This document shows positions 41,023 to 49,740 of a stretch of DNA of 64,000 nt, one piece after another. The DNA comes from Erythrobacter sp. Its GTDB lineage: Bacteria > Pseudomonadota > Alphaproteobacteria > Sphingomonadales > Sphingomonadaceae. The position numbers were made by a program, and so were the translations under genes. The notes below the pieces were generated by a model. That model ran no database searches and was not told the DNA's origin. It worked only from the letters and a program-made list of their open reading frames with translations. The stretch lies in the NCBI GenBank assembly GCA_030148605.1, contig JASBTD010000038.1, positions 29,921 to 93,920 on the forward strand, given 5' to 3'. The first letter of the stretch is position 1. Each line of letters starts with the position of its first letter.

Positions 41023-42270
41023 TTACATATGATCCAGCGGATTGACCGGGATCCCGTCGCGGCGCAATTCAAGTGTAATCGCAGGATTGCTGGTGGGTGC
41101 AGTGCCGATCGGGCTGCCACCGATAACCCGGCTCCCTGTATCGACATCGCTGCGCGCAAGCCCGGTGATCAGGCTCGTCCAGCCGCCGCCATGGTCGATA
41201 ATGACGATCCGGCCAAAGCCGCGATACAGCCCGGCAAATGCCACTCGCCCTTCAGCTGGAGCGACCACTTGCGCGCCCGGCCCGGGGAGGAGTTGCAGGC
41301 CGCTGCTTGGCAGGCCCGCCTGATCTTCTTCGCCAAAGCCCAGAATGGGGGTGCCTTGCACTGGCAATTGCAGCGCGGAAGGCGCTCCGGTCGAGCGGGG
41401 CGATGGCTGCGCCAGAGTCGATTGCATGACGCGTGAAGCGCCGGGGCGCGGCGGGCGCAGGATCGGGCCAGATAACGCCGCCAGTTCTTCGCGCAGGCTC
41501 CCGGCGCGGCCGAGTTCCGCAACCCATTCATCAAGATCGCGGGCATTCTCGCCCAGCTCCAGCGCGCGCTGGTTCTCGCGCTGCGCCAGAAGGCGCGCTT
41601 CACGTGAAGCAAGGCGCTGGCTCGCCGCGAGCGCAGTCAGCTCGTCGCGTCGTTCTTGCAGCTCGGTTTCGCCGGCCTGCAGGCTGGCAATCGCCTGGCG
41701 CGCGTCACGCTCCAGCTCGCGGCCGCGCTCCAACTCGCCGCGCAAGCTTGCGGTTCGCTGGCGGATTTCCGGCAGCGTGGTTTCCAGCACAGCGCGGACA
41801 TAGACCGTGTCCTTGAGCGATCCGGGCTGGAGAGCAGACAGTACAATCGGCCGGCGCGCCATGTTTTGCAGCGCGCCGGTTAGCTGGACGAGCGGTTGCT
41901 GGCGTTCCGCAAGCCGCGCATCGAGCACGCGCCGCTGATCCGAAATCAGGGCATAGCGCGCCTGCGCTGCCAGAATATCGGCTTCGGCCTGCTGGATCCG
42001 CGCGGCCAGGGCGGCGGCTTCGCGCGTTGTCTTATCTGCTGCTTCGCTGGCGCTGTTTGCTTCGCTCTCAAGTTGTTGCGCGCGGCGCCCGGCCTGGCTC
42101 TCGGCGCGTTGCGCCTGCTCAAGCGAAGCCCGCAACTGCTCCGGATCGCTCGCTGATGAGCTTGCAGCATAGATCGTGCTGGTTGCCGCCCGCAGTGTCG
42201 CCCAACCGGCGCCCAGCGCAACCGCGCTGAGCAGCAAGGATATGCCAAACTTTGGAAGGCCTGACGTCAT
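41023..42270 (-). CDS. envC: EnvC-like murein hydrolase activator (degenerate M23)
   Basis: Periplasmic activator of amidases at the septum. Signal peptide residues 1-26 (GISLLLSAVALGAGWATLRA), long coiled coil about 40-235 (LRASLEQAQRAESQAGRRAQ...LERGRELERDARQ), then a LytM/M23 domain about 300-415. The zinc ligands are missing: the usual HxxxD site reads DHGGGWTSL, and the HxH site is TLELRR, as in non-catalytic EnvC proteins. 415 residues, ATG 42270; a further-upstream ATG overlaps rlmH. The rlmH stop is four bases upstream. Confidence 0.9.
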   Translation of the reverse strand: MTSGLPKFGISLLLSAVALGAGWATLRAATSTIYAASSSASDPEQLRASLEQAQRAESQAGRRAQQLESEANSASEAADKTTREAAALAARIQQAEADILAAQARYALISDQRRVLDARLAERQQPLVQLTGALQNMARRPIVLSALQPGSLKDTVYVRAVLETTLPEIRQRTASLRGELERGRELERDARQAIASLQAGETELQERRDELTALAASQRLASREARLLAQRENQRALELGENARDLDEWVAELGRAGSLREELAALSGPILRPPRPGASRVMQSTLAQPSPRSTGAPSALQLPVQGTPILGFGEEDQAGLPSSGLQLLPGPGAQVVAPAEGRVAFAGLYRGFGRIVIIDHGGGWTSLITGLARSDVDTGSRVIGGSPIGTAPTSNPAITLELRRDGIPVNPLDHM

Positions 42271-42274
42271 GCAC

Positions 42275-42697
42275 CTATCCTGCCCGATGATAGGGATGCC
42301 CGGCAAGGATTGTCGTCGCGCGGTAAAGCTGTTCCATCAGCATGGCGCGCGCCAGCAAATGCGGCCAGGTTGCCTTGCCAAAAGCAAGCAACAGGTCGGC
42401 TTCGGCACGCTCTTGCTTGCTGTGGCCGTCAGCTGCGCCCAGCACAAAGCGCGCTTCGCGCATGCCGTCATCGCGCCAACGACCCATGATTTCTGCCAAT
42501 TCTTCGGAGGAAAGATTCTTGCCGCGCTCGTCAAGCAACACGGTTTTGCAAGGCGTCTGAGGATCGGGAATTCGTCCGCCGTTTTCTGGCAATTCCGTGA
42601 GCTTGACCGGCCATGTCAGCCGTTTCTCATAGCGCGCCACCAGCTCGCTTTCAGGCGACCGAGCGATCTTGCCGCGTGCAATCACGTGAAGAAGCAT
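42275..42697 (-). CDS. rlmH: 23S rRNA pseudouridine1915 N3-methyltransferase RlmH
   Basis: SPOUT-class methyltransferase acting on m3-Psi1915 of 23S rRNA in the 70S ribosome. Conserved pieces: MLLHVIARGKI, LDERGKNLSSEELAEIM (about residues 68-84), FVLGAADGHSKQ (trefoil-knot SAM site), and the C-terminal HLLARAMLMEQLYRATTILAGHPYHR. 140 residues from ATG 42697, preferred over TTG 42712 because GAGG is spaced correctly. Between rsfS and envC in the leftward operon. Confidence 0.95.
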   Translation of the reverse strand: MLLHVIARGKIARSPESELVARYEKRLTWPVKLTELPENGGRIPDPQTPCKTVLLDERGKNLSSEELAEIMGRWRDDGMREARFVLGAADGHSKQERAEADLLLAFGKATWPHLLARAMLMEQLYRATTILAGHPYHRAG

Positions 42698-42772
42698 AGT
42701 GGTCAGCCTCAAATGCCGGCAGCTGCATGTACAGCGATTGCTTTCCTCGCGCCTCGCGACCCTGACTTGCGC

Positions 42773-43201
42773 TTACGCGCTGCCAGCGAGCTTTGCGTCG
42801 GCTTCGCCGAAAGACCACATCCGCTCAAGATTATAGAAGCTGCGAACTTCAGGGCGGAACAGGTGGACGACAACATCGCCTGCATCGATCAGCACCCAGT
42901 CAGCTGCGGGAAGCCCTTCGATGCGGGCTGAACCGAAGCCTTCCTGCTTGATCTTCTCAGCCAGTTTCTGCGCCATGGCAGCCACCTGGCGGGTCGAGCG
43001 GCCTGATGCGATCACCATATAATCAGCGATCGAGCTCTTCCCCTCAAGCGGGATAGAGACGATCTCCTGCGCCTGGTCATCATCAAGCTGCGTCATCACC
43101 AATTGGTGTAGCGCTTCAGCGGTTTTTGCAGGCTTAGCCATGGCTGGCTGAGCCTTGTGGGCATTGTCGGCCGCAGCCGACAGGGTTTGCGCCTGGTTCA
43201 T
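42773..43201 (-). CDS. rsfS: Ribosome silencing factor RsfS
   Basis: Binds uL14 of the large subunit and blocks subunit joining in stationary phase. 142 residues with the RsfS core (about 30-135): VMTQLDDDQAQEIVSIPLEGKSSIADYMVIASGRSTRQV in pieces, GFGSARIEGLPAADWVLIDAGDVVVHLF, and a C-terminal YNLERMWSFGEADA. The first 20 residues are an unconserved leader, and Met21 is an alternative start. rsfS next to rlmH and nadD is a classic conserved order. Confidence 0.94.
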   Translation of the reverse strand: MNQAQTLSAAADNAHKAQPAMAKPAKTAEALHQLVMTQLDDDQAQEIVSIPLEGKSSIADYMVIASGRSTRQVAAMAQKLAEKIKQEGFGSARIEGLPAADWVLIDAGDVVVHLFRPEVRSFYNLERMWSFGEADAKLAGSA

Positions 43202-43279
43202 AGGCGGTATCGGTTCTCCAGTGGGTGGGGATCAACAAGCGATGGATCGCGGAACGGCCCGAAACGCGGAATATGCGTC

Positions 43280-43930
43280 TCATGCACCCTCCTCTTGGGC
43301 AACAAGACGATGTGTCAAATTGTCGCGAGGTGAGTGGCCGGAATAGCGTAAAGCCCAGTCGGGATCGGCGCGGCGAATGGCCGTGGCCGAACGTGGATCG
43401 GGATCAAAACGCAATAACACCAGTGCCGGTGCGCTCCATCTGCCCCCGTGTAACAGGCTGGCCTTTGGCACACGGTAGCGCCTTAGCCAGGCCATGGCGG
43501 GGCTCGCCATAGCGGCACCAGTATAGCCGGGCCTTGCAATAACCGCAATCGGCATCATGCGGGCAATCTCTCGCCAGCTGCGCCAGCGGTGGAACTGCGC
43601 CAAATTGTCCGAGCCCATCAGCCAGATGAATTCGCGCTTGGGATAGCGGCGCTTGAGCGCGCGCAAAGTGTCAACCGTATAACGGGTCCCCAATTCACGC
43701 TCGATCGCGGTAGGCACGATAGGCGCCCCGCGTGCCTGGCGCTGGGCTGACTTCAGCCGCGCGGCGAGCGGTGCCATGCCTTTCTTCGGTTTCAACGGAT
43801 TGCCAGGCGAGACCAGCCACCACGCCTCATCCAGACCCAACGCGTCAATCGCGAACCGCGTAACCCGTCGGTGCCCGCCATGCGCCGGATTGAAACTGCC
43901 GCCCAACAGCCCGGTGCGAATGGGGATCAT
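43280..43930 (-). CDS. nadD: Nicotinate-nucleotide adenylyltransferase NadD
   Basis: Adenylates NaMN to deamido-NAD in NAD synthesis. The nucleotidyltransferase motif GLLGGSFNPAHGGHRRVT (GSFxP-H-GH, about residues 8-21), SPGNPLKP, TRYTVDTLRALKRRYP, FIWLMGSDNLAQFHRW (the GxDN motif) and the C-terminal IRRADPDWALRYSG (variant of SxTxIR) are visible. 216 residues. It starts 12 bases after proA. Confidence 0.94.
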   Translation of the reverse strand: MIPIRTGLLGGSFNPAHGGHRRVTRFAIDALGLDEAWWLVSPGNPLKPKKGMAPLAARLKSAQRQARGAPIVPTAIERELGTRYTVDTLRALKRRYPKREFIWLMGSDNLAQFHRWRSWREIARMMPIAVIARPGYTGAAMASPAMAWLRRYRVPKASLLHGGRWSAPALVLLRFDPDPRSATAIRRADPDWALRYSGHSPRDNLTHRLVAQEEGA

Positions 43931-43942
43931 GCTGCGCAGGAG

Positions 43943-45220
43943 CTAGGGCCTCGCCTGCCCGCTGCCGCGAACCTGCCATTTGTAAGTAGTCAACCCTTCG
44001 AGTGCGACGGGGCCGCGCGCATGCAAGCGCCCGGTGGCAATCCCGATCTCCGCGCCCAAGCCGAATTCGCCGCCATCAGCGAATTGAGTCGAGGCATTGT
44101 GCATCACGATCGCGCTATCGACTTCGGCAAGGAAGCGCTCTGCCGCGCCCTTATCCGAGGTGATGATCGCTTCGGTGTGGCTGGAAGAATGCCGCGCGAT
44201 ATGCGCCATCGCTTCTTCAATCCCGTCAACCATCGCCACTGAGGCGACCGCTTCGAGATACTCTGTGTCCCAGTCATTATCAATTGCGGGGATAATGCGA
44301 CCATCCAGCTTCTGGATGCGGGCATCGCCGCGCACTTCGCAGCCTGCGTCAACCAGCGCGCCGACCAGCTCCGATGCGTTCGGGAAGTCTGCATCGACCA
44401 ACAGCGTTTCGAGCGCGCCGCAAATTCCGGTGCGCCGCATCTTGGCGTTGACGACGATTTCCTTTGCCATCGCCGGATCGGCTGCGGAATGGACATAGGT
44501 GTGGCAGATACCGTCAAGATGCGCGAGCACAGGCACGCGCGCATCATTCTGCACCCGCTCGACCAGGCCCTTGCCGCCGCGCGGAACGATCATGTCGATC
44601 AGGCCCGCTGCCTTGAGCATCGCGCCCACCGCCGCACGGTCCTGCGTCGGGATCAATTGCACCACTTCGGGCGAGACGCCTGCCGCGCCCAGCCCGCGTG
44701 CGAGCGCCGCGTGAATCGCACGGTTCGAATGCACCGCTTCGCTGCCGCCGCGCAGCAAGGCTGCATTGCCAGCGCGCACGCACAGGGCCGCCGCATCGGC
44801 TGTTACATTGGGCCGGCTTTCATAGATGATCCCGATAGTGCCAATGGGCACGCGAACGCGGCTCATCTTCAAGCCATTGGGGCGCTCGCTCTCGTCAATC
44901 ACATCGCCCACCGGATCGGGCAGCTGCGCGACCGCTTCAACCGCGGACGCAATGCCTTCCAGCCGCGCATTATCAAGCCGCAACCGATCGAGCATGGCTG
45001 ACGACAATCCGCGCGCTTCGCCCGCTTCGATATCCTTGGCATTGGCAGCCAGGATCGCTGGCGCATCTTCGCGCAGCGCCGCCGCCGCTTGCATCAAGGC
45101 TGCTGCCTTGGCGTCACTCGGCATCGCCGCCAGCATGCGCTGCGCCGCGCGGCCTTTGCGCGCAAGGCTTTCAACGAGTGCGACAGGATCATCGGTTTTT
45201 GTTTCTGCAAGTGTAGCCAT
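43943..45220 (-). CDS. proA: Glutamate-5-semialdehyde dehydrogenase
   Basis: Reduces gamma-glutamyl phosphate to glutamate semialdehyde in proline synthesis. Aldehyde-dehydrogenase fold with RVPIGTIGIIYESRPNV, CVRAGNAALLRGGSEA, LIPTQDRAAV, HLDGICHTYV, and the catalytic cysteine in MRRTGICGALETLLV (about residue 270). 425 residues is normal. First gene of the leftward operon proA-nadD-rsfS-rlmH-envC-ctpA-dsbB-coq7; the 249-base region to its right is shared with the divergent M23 peptidase gene. No proB in the window. Confidence 0.95.
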   Translation of the reverse strand: MATLAETKTDDPVALVESLARKGRAAQRMLAAMPSDAKAAALMQAAAALREDAPAILAANAKDIEAGEARGLSSAMLDRLRLDNARLEGIASAVEAVAQLPDPVGDVIDESERPNGLKMSRVRVPIGTIGIIYESRPNVTADAAALCVRAGNAALLRGGSEAVHSNRAIHAALARGLGAAGVSPEVVQLIPTQDRAAVGAMLKAAGLIDMIVPRGGKGLVERVQNDARVPVLAHLDGICHTYVHSAADPAMAKEIVVNAKMRRTGICGALETLLVDADFPNASELVGALVDAGCEVRGDARIQKLDGRIIPAIDNDWDTEYLEAVASVAMVDGIEEAMAHIARHSSSHTEAIITSDKGAAERFLAEVDSAIVMHNASTQFADGGEFGLGAEIGIATGRLHARGPVALEGLTTYKWQVRGSGQARP

Positions 45221-45469
45221 GGGCAGTCCATTAGCAGCGCTTTGCGCCCATGTCAGCGTGCGAATCTGCCAGCGAGTGAAACGTGATTCCCGCCTGGTTT
45301 GGTAAAGTTTTCCCCGCCCGATCTTAAGGTTTCAATCGGATGAAACGATTCATCGCGTGAAGGGTTCGATTCGCCCCGCGCGTTAAGATTTGATTCGACC
45401 TTCGCAGATAGGGGCTATAGGCAAGCGCTCGGGTCAAGATTAAGCGAAAAGCTACGAGAAGGGGTCGCA

Positions 45470-46633
45470 TTGCAAAACCAACTTCCCGCCAGCGGATGGG
45501 GCGAGCGCTTGCGGCGATGGTTCCCGGATCGCGAATTCTTCATGCGATCGCAGGGCCAGGTCCGTTTCATCAAGATTTCATCGCGCATACAGATGGCTGC
45601 TGCAGCCATTGTGGTTGCGCTGCTGGTTGCCTGGGGCATTTCGATGGCCACCATGGCATGGACTCAATACCGCGCATCTGCTGACCGTGCGTCACTGCTT
45701 GAGCGGGAAGTGCGCGTCGCCACCGCGACAGAGCGCGTCAACGCCTATCGCGACAATCTGCAGGCCGTCACGGAAGACCTCGTGAAGCGTCAGGAATTCC
45801 TGGAGCAGATCACGGAAGCAATCCCGGAAGACGTGAAATCTGCCAGCGCTGTGTCAGACTCGTCATCGGAAGCAGCCGAAACGATCGAGAAAGTCAGCGC
45901 AGCAATTCCGGAAGCAGCCGCTCTGGCTCAAATCGAAGCGCGCCAGCTGGCCTATGTCGAGCGTTTGACCCGCTATGCAGACCGCCGCGCTGAACGCAGC
46001 GCTGCCGCGATGCGCCAGCTCGGGCTCAACCAGCAGGCCATGCTGCGCCGCGCCGAACGCGAGGCGATGGGTGGTCCGCTGGAAATTCTCGCTACCTCTG
46101 CCAGCGGCGATGTCGACCCGCGCTTCGAACGCCTTGGCCTCAGCCTCGCTCGCATGGCCGCGCTTGAAGCGAGCCTGGATGGCATCCCGCAAGTCAATCC
46201 GACCAATCCGCGCCAGACGCGCGTGTCATCGGGTTTCGGCTATCGCCGCGATCCGTTCACTCGCCGGGGCGCGATGCACCGCGGGCTCGATTTCAAAGGG
46301 CCGGTCGGATCCGCTATCTATTCAGCCGCCAAGGGTCGCGTGACCTTTGTTGGCCGCAAGGCCGGATATGGCAAAGTGGTCGAAGTCAGCCATGGCAATG
46401 GCGTGATGACGCGCTACGCGCACCTGTCCGGCTTCGTCGCGCAAGTTGGTGATGAAGTCGAAGCAGGCGAGCAAATCGCCAAGCTTGGCAACACCGGCCG
46501 TTCAACCGGCCCGCACCTGCACTTTGAAGTGCGTATCAATAACAGCGCGGTCAATCCGCGCACCTTCCTGGAGAGAGCGCCCGATGTTCTCAAAGAAGCC
46601 CGCGGAACCGACGCGGCCGAGCGGATCAGCTAA
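45470..46633 (+). CDS. M23 peptidase (LytM-type endopeptidase), catalytic
   Basis: Periplasmic, membrane-anchored peptidoglycan DD-endopeptidase. An anchor is at about residues 42-60 (MAAAAIVVALLVAWGISMA), a coiled-coil stalk runs about 70-220, and the M23 domain is about 245-365 with intact zinc ligands H-x3-D in HRGLDFKG (about 271-275) and H-x-H in GPHLHFEVR (about 351-353), plus YAHLSG. Start TTG 45470 follows GAAGGGG; no ATG precedes the anchor except Met25. It overlaps the bactofilin gene by 50 bases, the conserved LmdC/CcmA-like morphogenesis pairing. Confidence 0.9.
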   Translation: MQNQLPASGWGERLRRWFPDREFFMRSQGQVRFIKISSRIQMAAAAIVVALLVAWGISMATMAWTQYRASADRASLLEREVRVATATERVNAYRDNLQAVTEDLVKRQEFLEQITEAIPEDVKSASAVSDSSSEAAETIEKVSAAIPEAAALAQIEARQLAYVERLTRYADRRAERSAAAMRQLGLNQQAMLRRAEREAMGGPLEILATSASGDVDPRFERLGLSLARMAALEASLDGIPQVNPTNPRQTRVSSGFGYRRDPFTRRGAMHRGLDFKGPVGSAIYSAAKGRVTFVGRKAGYGKVVEVSHGNGVMTRYAHLSGFVAQVGDEVEAGEQIAKLGNTGRSTGPHLHFEVRINNSAVNPRTFLERAPDVLKEARGTDAAERIS

Positions 46634-47066
46634 TCCCATGGCCAGCAGCAACTCCAGCTCGACCTTTTCCGTGATCGGATCAGACGTCTCGATCAAAGGC
46701 GACATCAGCGCGTCTGCCGATCTGCATGTCGATGGCACGATTGAGGGTGATATCGCCTGCGCATCCTTGGTGCAGGGTGAAACCAGCAAGATCACCGGCG
46801 GCATTCAGGCTGAAACCGCGCGCCTTGCCGGCAAGGTATCGGGCTCGATCCGCGCACGCGAACTGGTGATCCTGCGCAGCGCCCAGATCGAAGGTGATGT
46901 GCACTATGAAGCGCTTACCATAGAGCAGGGCGCGCAGGTTGAAGGCCGCTTTGCCCATGGTGCGAGATCGCGCGCGAGCGACGCGGCACCAGCCAAGCCC
47001 GCACAAGCTTCAAGCGACAGCGGCAAAGGCGATGGCGAGGAGCCCAAGCTGGGTCTGGTCAGCTAA
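46584..47066 (+). CDS. bacA: Bactofilin (polymer-forming cytoskeletal protein)
   Basis: Self-assembling cytoskeletal protein that positions cell-wall enzymes. 160 residues; a disordered N-terminus (MFSKKPAEPTRPSG), then the beta-helix core about 27-125 (FSVIGSDVSIKGDISASADLHVDGTIEGDIACA in pieces, LVQGETSKITGGIQAETARLAGKVSGSI, SAQIEGDVHYEALTIEQGAQVEGRF), and an Ala/Lys tail. The start lies inside the preceding gene with GGAGAG eight bases upstream. It is translated from the same message as the M23 peptidase and ends at a terminator. Confidence 0.93.
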   Translation: MFSKKPAEPTRPSGSANPMASSNSSSTFSVIGSDVSIKGDISASADLHVDGTIEGDIACASLVQGETSKITGGIQAETARLAGKVSGSIRARELVILRSAQIEGDVHYEALTIEQGAQVEGRFAHGARSRASDAAPAKPAQASSDSGKGDGEEPKLGLVS

Positions 47067-47089
47067 CCCAAACAGAATCCGAGATACCA

Positions 47090-47116
47090 GGGCGCTTCGT
47101 GAAGAGGCGCCCTTTT
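47090..47116 (+). terminator. Rho-independent terminator after the bactofilin gene
   Basis: GGGCGC (47090-47095) pairs with GCGCCC (47107-47112) and is followed by TTTT; it is 23 bases after the bactofilin stop. Confidence 0.8.
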
Positions 47117-47162
47117 CGTTTCAGCTTTCGAGGACTTCGGCGCGCGTCGTTTGTGGGCGGCC

Positions 47163-48830
47163 TCAGAGGACGTCGGCGCGCAGGGCCTTGCGATCAAGCT
47201 TGCCAATGATCGTTTTGGGCAGGCTGTCACAGATCACAACTTCATCAACGCGTTCGTGCTTGCCAACATGCTCTGATAGCCAGTCGCGCAGTTCATCGCC
47301 GGTGATATCGGCTCCCTCTACCAGAACCACAAAGGCACGCGGCATTTCACCCAGATAGTCATGCGGCACACCGATCACCAGCGCCTCTTTCACCGCTTCA
47401 TGCTGCAGCAGCACTTCCTCGACCTGGCTCGGGAAGACCTTGAAGCCGCCAACCGCGATCATGTCCTTGATCCGGTCAACGATCTTCAGGAAACCATCTT
47501 CATCGATCACAGCCACATCGCCGGTGCGCAGCCAGATTTTCCCATCGCGCTCAATCAGAACCTCAGCGCTGGCATCGGGCCGCTGCCAATAGCCGCGCAT
47601 GATCTGCGGGCCATGGATCGCAAGCTCGCCCGGCTCGCCTTCGGGTGCAAGCCTGGTGTGATCTTCCTTGTCGAGCAGGATCACTTCCGTGCCTGCAACC
47701 GGCTGGCCGATCGTGCCGCGCTTGCGCGTGCCTTCATAGGGATTGGCTGAAACGACTCCTGAACTTTCGGTCAGGCCGTAGCCCTCGACCAGCCGCACGC
47801 CGGTGACTTTCTCGAACTTGTCATGGACCGGGGCCGGCATGGGCGCACCGCCTGAAATGCAGACCTTGAGCGAGGAAAGATCGGTCTTCGCCAGATCGGG
47901 ATGATCGAGCAAGGCTTGAAACATGGTCGGAACGCCGGGGAAGCCGGTCGCCTTGTGCTTTGCGATGGTTTGCAGGACCTGGCCGGCCTCAAACCGCGGC
48001 ACCATTGCGATCGACGCACCGCTCGCCACCGCATGATTGAGCAGCGCGGTATTGGCAAACACATGGAAGAAAGGCAGCGCGCCCATGAACACTTCGTCTG
48101 ACGGGTCATCGAACGGATTGATCGCGACGACTTGCTGAGCGTTCACGGACAGATTGGCGTGCGTCAGCATCGCGCCCTTGGGCCTGCTGGTTGTGCCGCC
48201 GGTATATTGCAGCAGCGCCAGATCGTCCGGAGAGATGCTTGCCTGTGTCGCGTCGCCGTGCCCCTCGCTGGTTACAGCTTCCCATGAACGAATGGCGTCG
48301 CTGAAGCTGACCTTGGCGATCTTGCTGCGCCCCAAGGTCTTGAGCGCCAGGCCCTTGTACCAAGGCAACATGTCCGCCAGCGAACCGACCACAAGTGTTT
48401 CGAGTTCGGAAGCATCCAGCACATCGCGCGCGGTATTGTAGAGTTCAGGCACATCAAGCGTGACCAGCAGCCTTGTGCCCGAATCCGTAACCTGGTGGCT
48501 CAGCTCATCGACAGTATAGAGCGGCGAGAAATTCACCACCACCGCGCCTGCCATCATCGCGCCGTAATAGGCGGAAGCATAGATCGGCACATTGGGCAGA
48601 AACAACCCGACACGGTCGCCCGGCGCAATGCCAAGCGCGCCAAGGCCAGCTGCGAAACGGCGTGCATCATCCTGAATGGCGCGATAGGAATAGCTTCGGC
48701 CAAGGAAATACAGGAAGGGCGCATCGCCGCGGCGCTCGACCGCACGCGCCAGCATGTCCGGCAGCGTCAACGGCTCGAACTGCGTGTCCCAAGGGGTGGG
48801 GTGATGATAGTGCGACCTACTTACATCCAT
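47163..48830 (-). CDS. fadD: Long-chain fatty-acid-CoA ligase (acyl-CoA synthetase)
   Basis: AMP-forming adenylating enzyme of 555 residues. The P-loop LLQYTGGTTSRPKGAMLTH (about residues 207-225) and the A-motifs GYGLTESS (about 355), GYWQRPDASAEVL, RTGDVAVIDEDGFLKIVDRIKD and the catalytic lysine in GKLDRKALR (near the C-terminus) fit FadD-type ligases, not acetyl-CoA synthetase. It makes acyl-CoA for beta-oxidation or lipid recycling. ATG 48830 lies inside a perfect palindrome (see that entry). Convergent with the bactofilin unit. Confidence 0.88.
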   Translation of the reverse strand: MDVSRSHYHHPTPWDTQFEPLTLPDMLARAVERRGDAPFLYFLGRSYSYRAIQDDARRFAAGLGALGIAPGDRVGLFLPNVPIYASAYYGAMMAGAVVVNFSPLYTVDELSHQVTDSGTRLLVTLDVPELYNTARDVLDASELETLVVGSLADMLPWYKGLALKTLGRSKIAKVSFSDAIRSWEAVTSEGHGDATQASISPDDLALLQYTGGTTSRPKGAMLTHANLSVNAQQVVAINPFDDPSDEVFMGALPFFHVFANTALLNHAVASGASIAMVPRFEAGQVLQTIAKHKATGFPGVPTMFQALLDHPDLAKTDLSSLKVCISGGAPMPAPVHDKFEKVTGVRLVEGYGLTESSGVVSANPYEGTRKRGTIGQPVAGTEVILLDKEDHTRLAPEGEPGELAIHGPQIMRGYWQRPDASAEVLIERDGKIWLRTGDVAVIDEDGFLKIVDRIKDMIAVGGFKVFPSQVEEVLLQHEAVKEALVIGVPHDYLGEMPRAFVVLVEGADITGDELRDWLSEHVGKHERVDEVVICDSLPKTIIGKLDRKALRADVL

Positions 48831-48859
48831 GTAAGCATGGTGACCGATCCGCTGTCACC
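48820..48859. promoter_or_regulatory. Two inverted repeats at the fadD start
   Basis: CTTACAT-CC-ATGTAAG (48820-48835) straddles the fadD start codon, and GGTGAC-cgatccgct-GTCACC (48839-48859) lies just upstream of it. Both are perfect; either could bind a repressor of fadD, and the first overlaps the expected ribosome-entry site. Confidence 0.4.
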
Positions 48860-48900
48860 AGACAAGCGAAAACGGCCAGGATCAGCGCTTATTCGCCGCC

Positions 48901-49605
48901 TTACCCGTTTTCGCCAGCTTCAGCAGCGCGTTTCGCTTCGAGCCATGCTTCGGCTTCTGCTTCCTGCGCGGCTTCATTGGCGGCTTTCGCCGCCGCTTCG
49001 CGTTCAGCGCGCAGTTCCTCGATCAGCTTTTCCTTGTCGCTGCGATTGTCGCCTTCAGCCGTCTCAGTGGTCGCTTCGATCCCGGCGCGCTTGGCGGCCT
49101 TGGCTACCACTGCGTCAAGTTCGCGCTGTGAACACAAGCCCAGCGTCACCGGATCCTTGGGCTGGATATTCTGGATGTTCCAGTGCGTGCGCTCACGGAT
49201 TGCCGTGATGGTGTTGCGCGTCGTGCCGATCAGCTTGGATATCTGCGCGTCCGAAATCTCCGGATGGCTGCGCAGAATCCAGGCGATGCCATCGGGCTTG
49301 TCCTGCCGCTTTGACACCGGGGTATAGCGCGGGCCCTTGGTGCGGGTGACTTCGACCGGCGCCTTTTGCATTTTCAATTCGTAACTCGCGTCAGCTTCGC
49401 CACGCGCGATTTCTTCCTGCGTCAGCTCGCCTGCATGCACCGGATCACGACCGGTATATTTGCTGCCTGCAAGATCATCGGCCATCGCCTGCACTTCGAG
49501 GATATGCAGGCCGCAGAATTCTGCGATCTGTTCAAACGACAGGCCGGTGTTGTCGACCAGCCAAGTGGCGGTCGCGTGCGGCATCAACGGGGTTGGCTGG
49601 GCCAT
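48901..49605 (-). CDS. trcR: Cell-cycle transcriptional regulator TrcR (DUF1013)
   Basis: Conserved alphaproteobacterial DNA-binding protein associated with cell-cycle transcription. 234 residues: ATATWLVDNTGLSFEQIAEFCGLHILEVQAMADD in pieces at the N-terminus, a helix-turn-helix-like segment SDAQISKLIGTTRNTITAIRERTHWN (about 119-145), QPKDPVTLGLCSQRELDAVV, then a long charged coiled coil (about 180-234). This is the DUF1013 layout. Monocistronic; not adjacent to other regulators but one of two CtrA/cell-cycle factors (with SciP) in this window. Confidence 0.88.
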   Translation of the reverse strand: MAQPTPLMPHATATWLVDNTGLSFEQIAEFCGLHILEVQAMADDLAGSKYTGRDPVHAGELTQEEIARGEADASYELKMQKAPVEVTRTKGPRYTPVSKRQDKPDGIAWILRSHPEISDAQISKLIGTTRNTITAIRERTHWNIQNIQPKDPVTLGLCSQRELDAVVAKAAKRAGIEATTETAEGDNRSDKEKLIEELRAEREAAAKAANEAAQEAEAEAWLEAKRAAEAGENG

Positions 49606-49655
49606 GATGAAACTTCCCTTGGGTCTTCGCCGCGTTCATTGCGAAACGGGCGGTA

Positions 49656-49687
49656 AAAATAGAAGGGCCGCCCCTTTCGGAGCGGCC
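49656..49687 (-). terminator. Likely rho-independent terminator after the GT4 gene
   Basis: On the minus strand GGCCGC (49682-49687) pairs with GCGGCC (49666-49671), extended by CC/GG around a short loop, then CTTCTATTTTT. It is about 55 bases beyond the GT4 stop. Confidence 0.6.
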
Positions 49688-49740
49688 ATTGCGTGGGTGT
49701 AGATAGGGGAGCGCAGCGGATTCGGCAAGCGTATTGGCGA

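Noticed and set aside
45305..45400. CtrA box (TTAA-N7-TTAA) upstream of the M23 gene
   Set aside because: Only half sites (TTAAG) are present at 45324 and 45383; neither has the second TTAA, so the CtrA claim was dropped.
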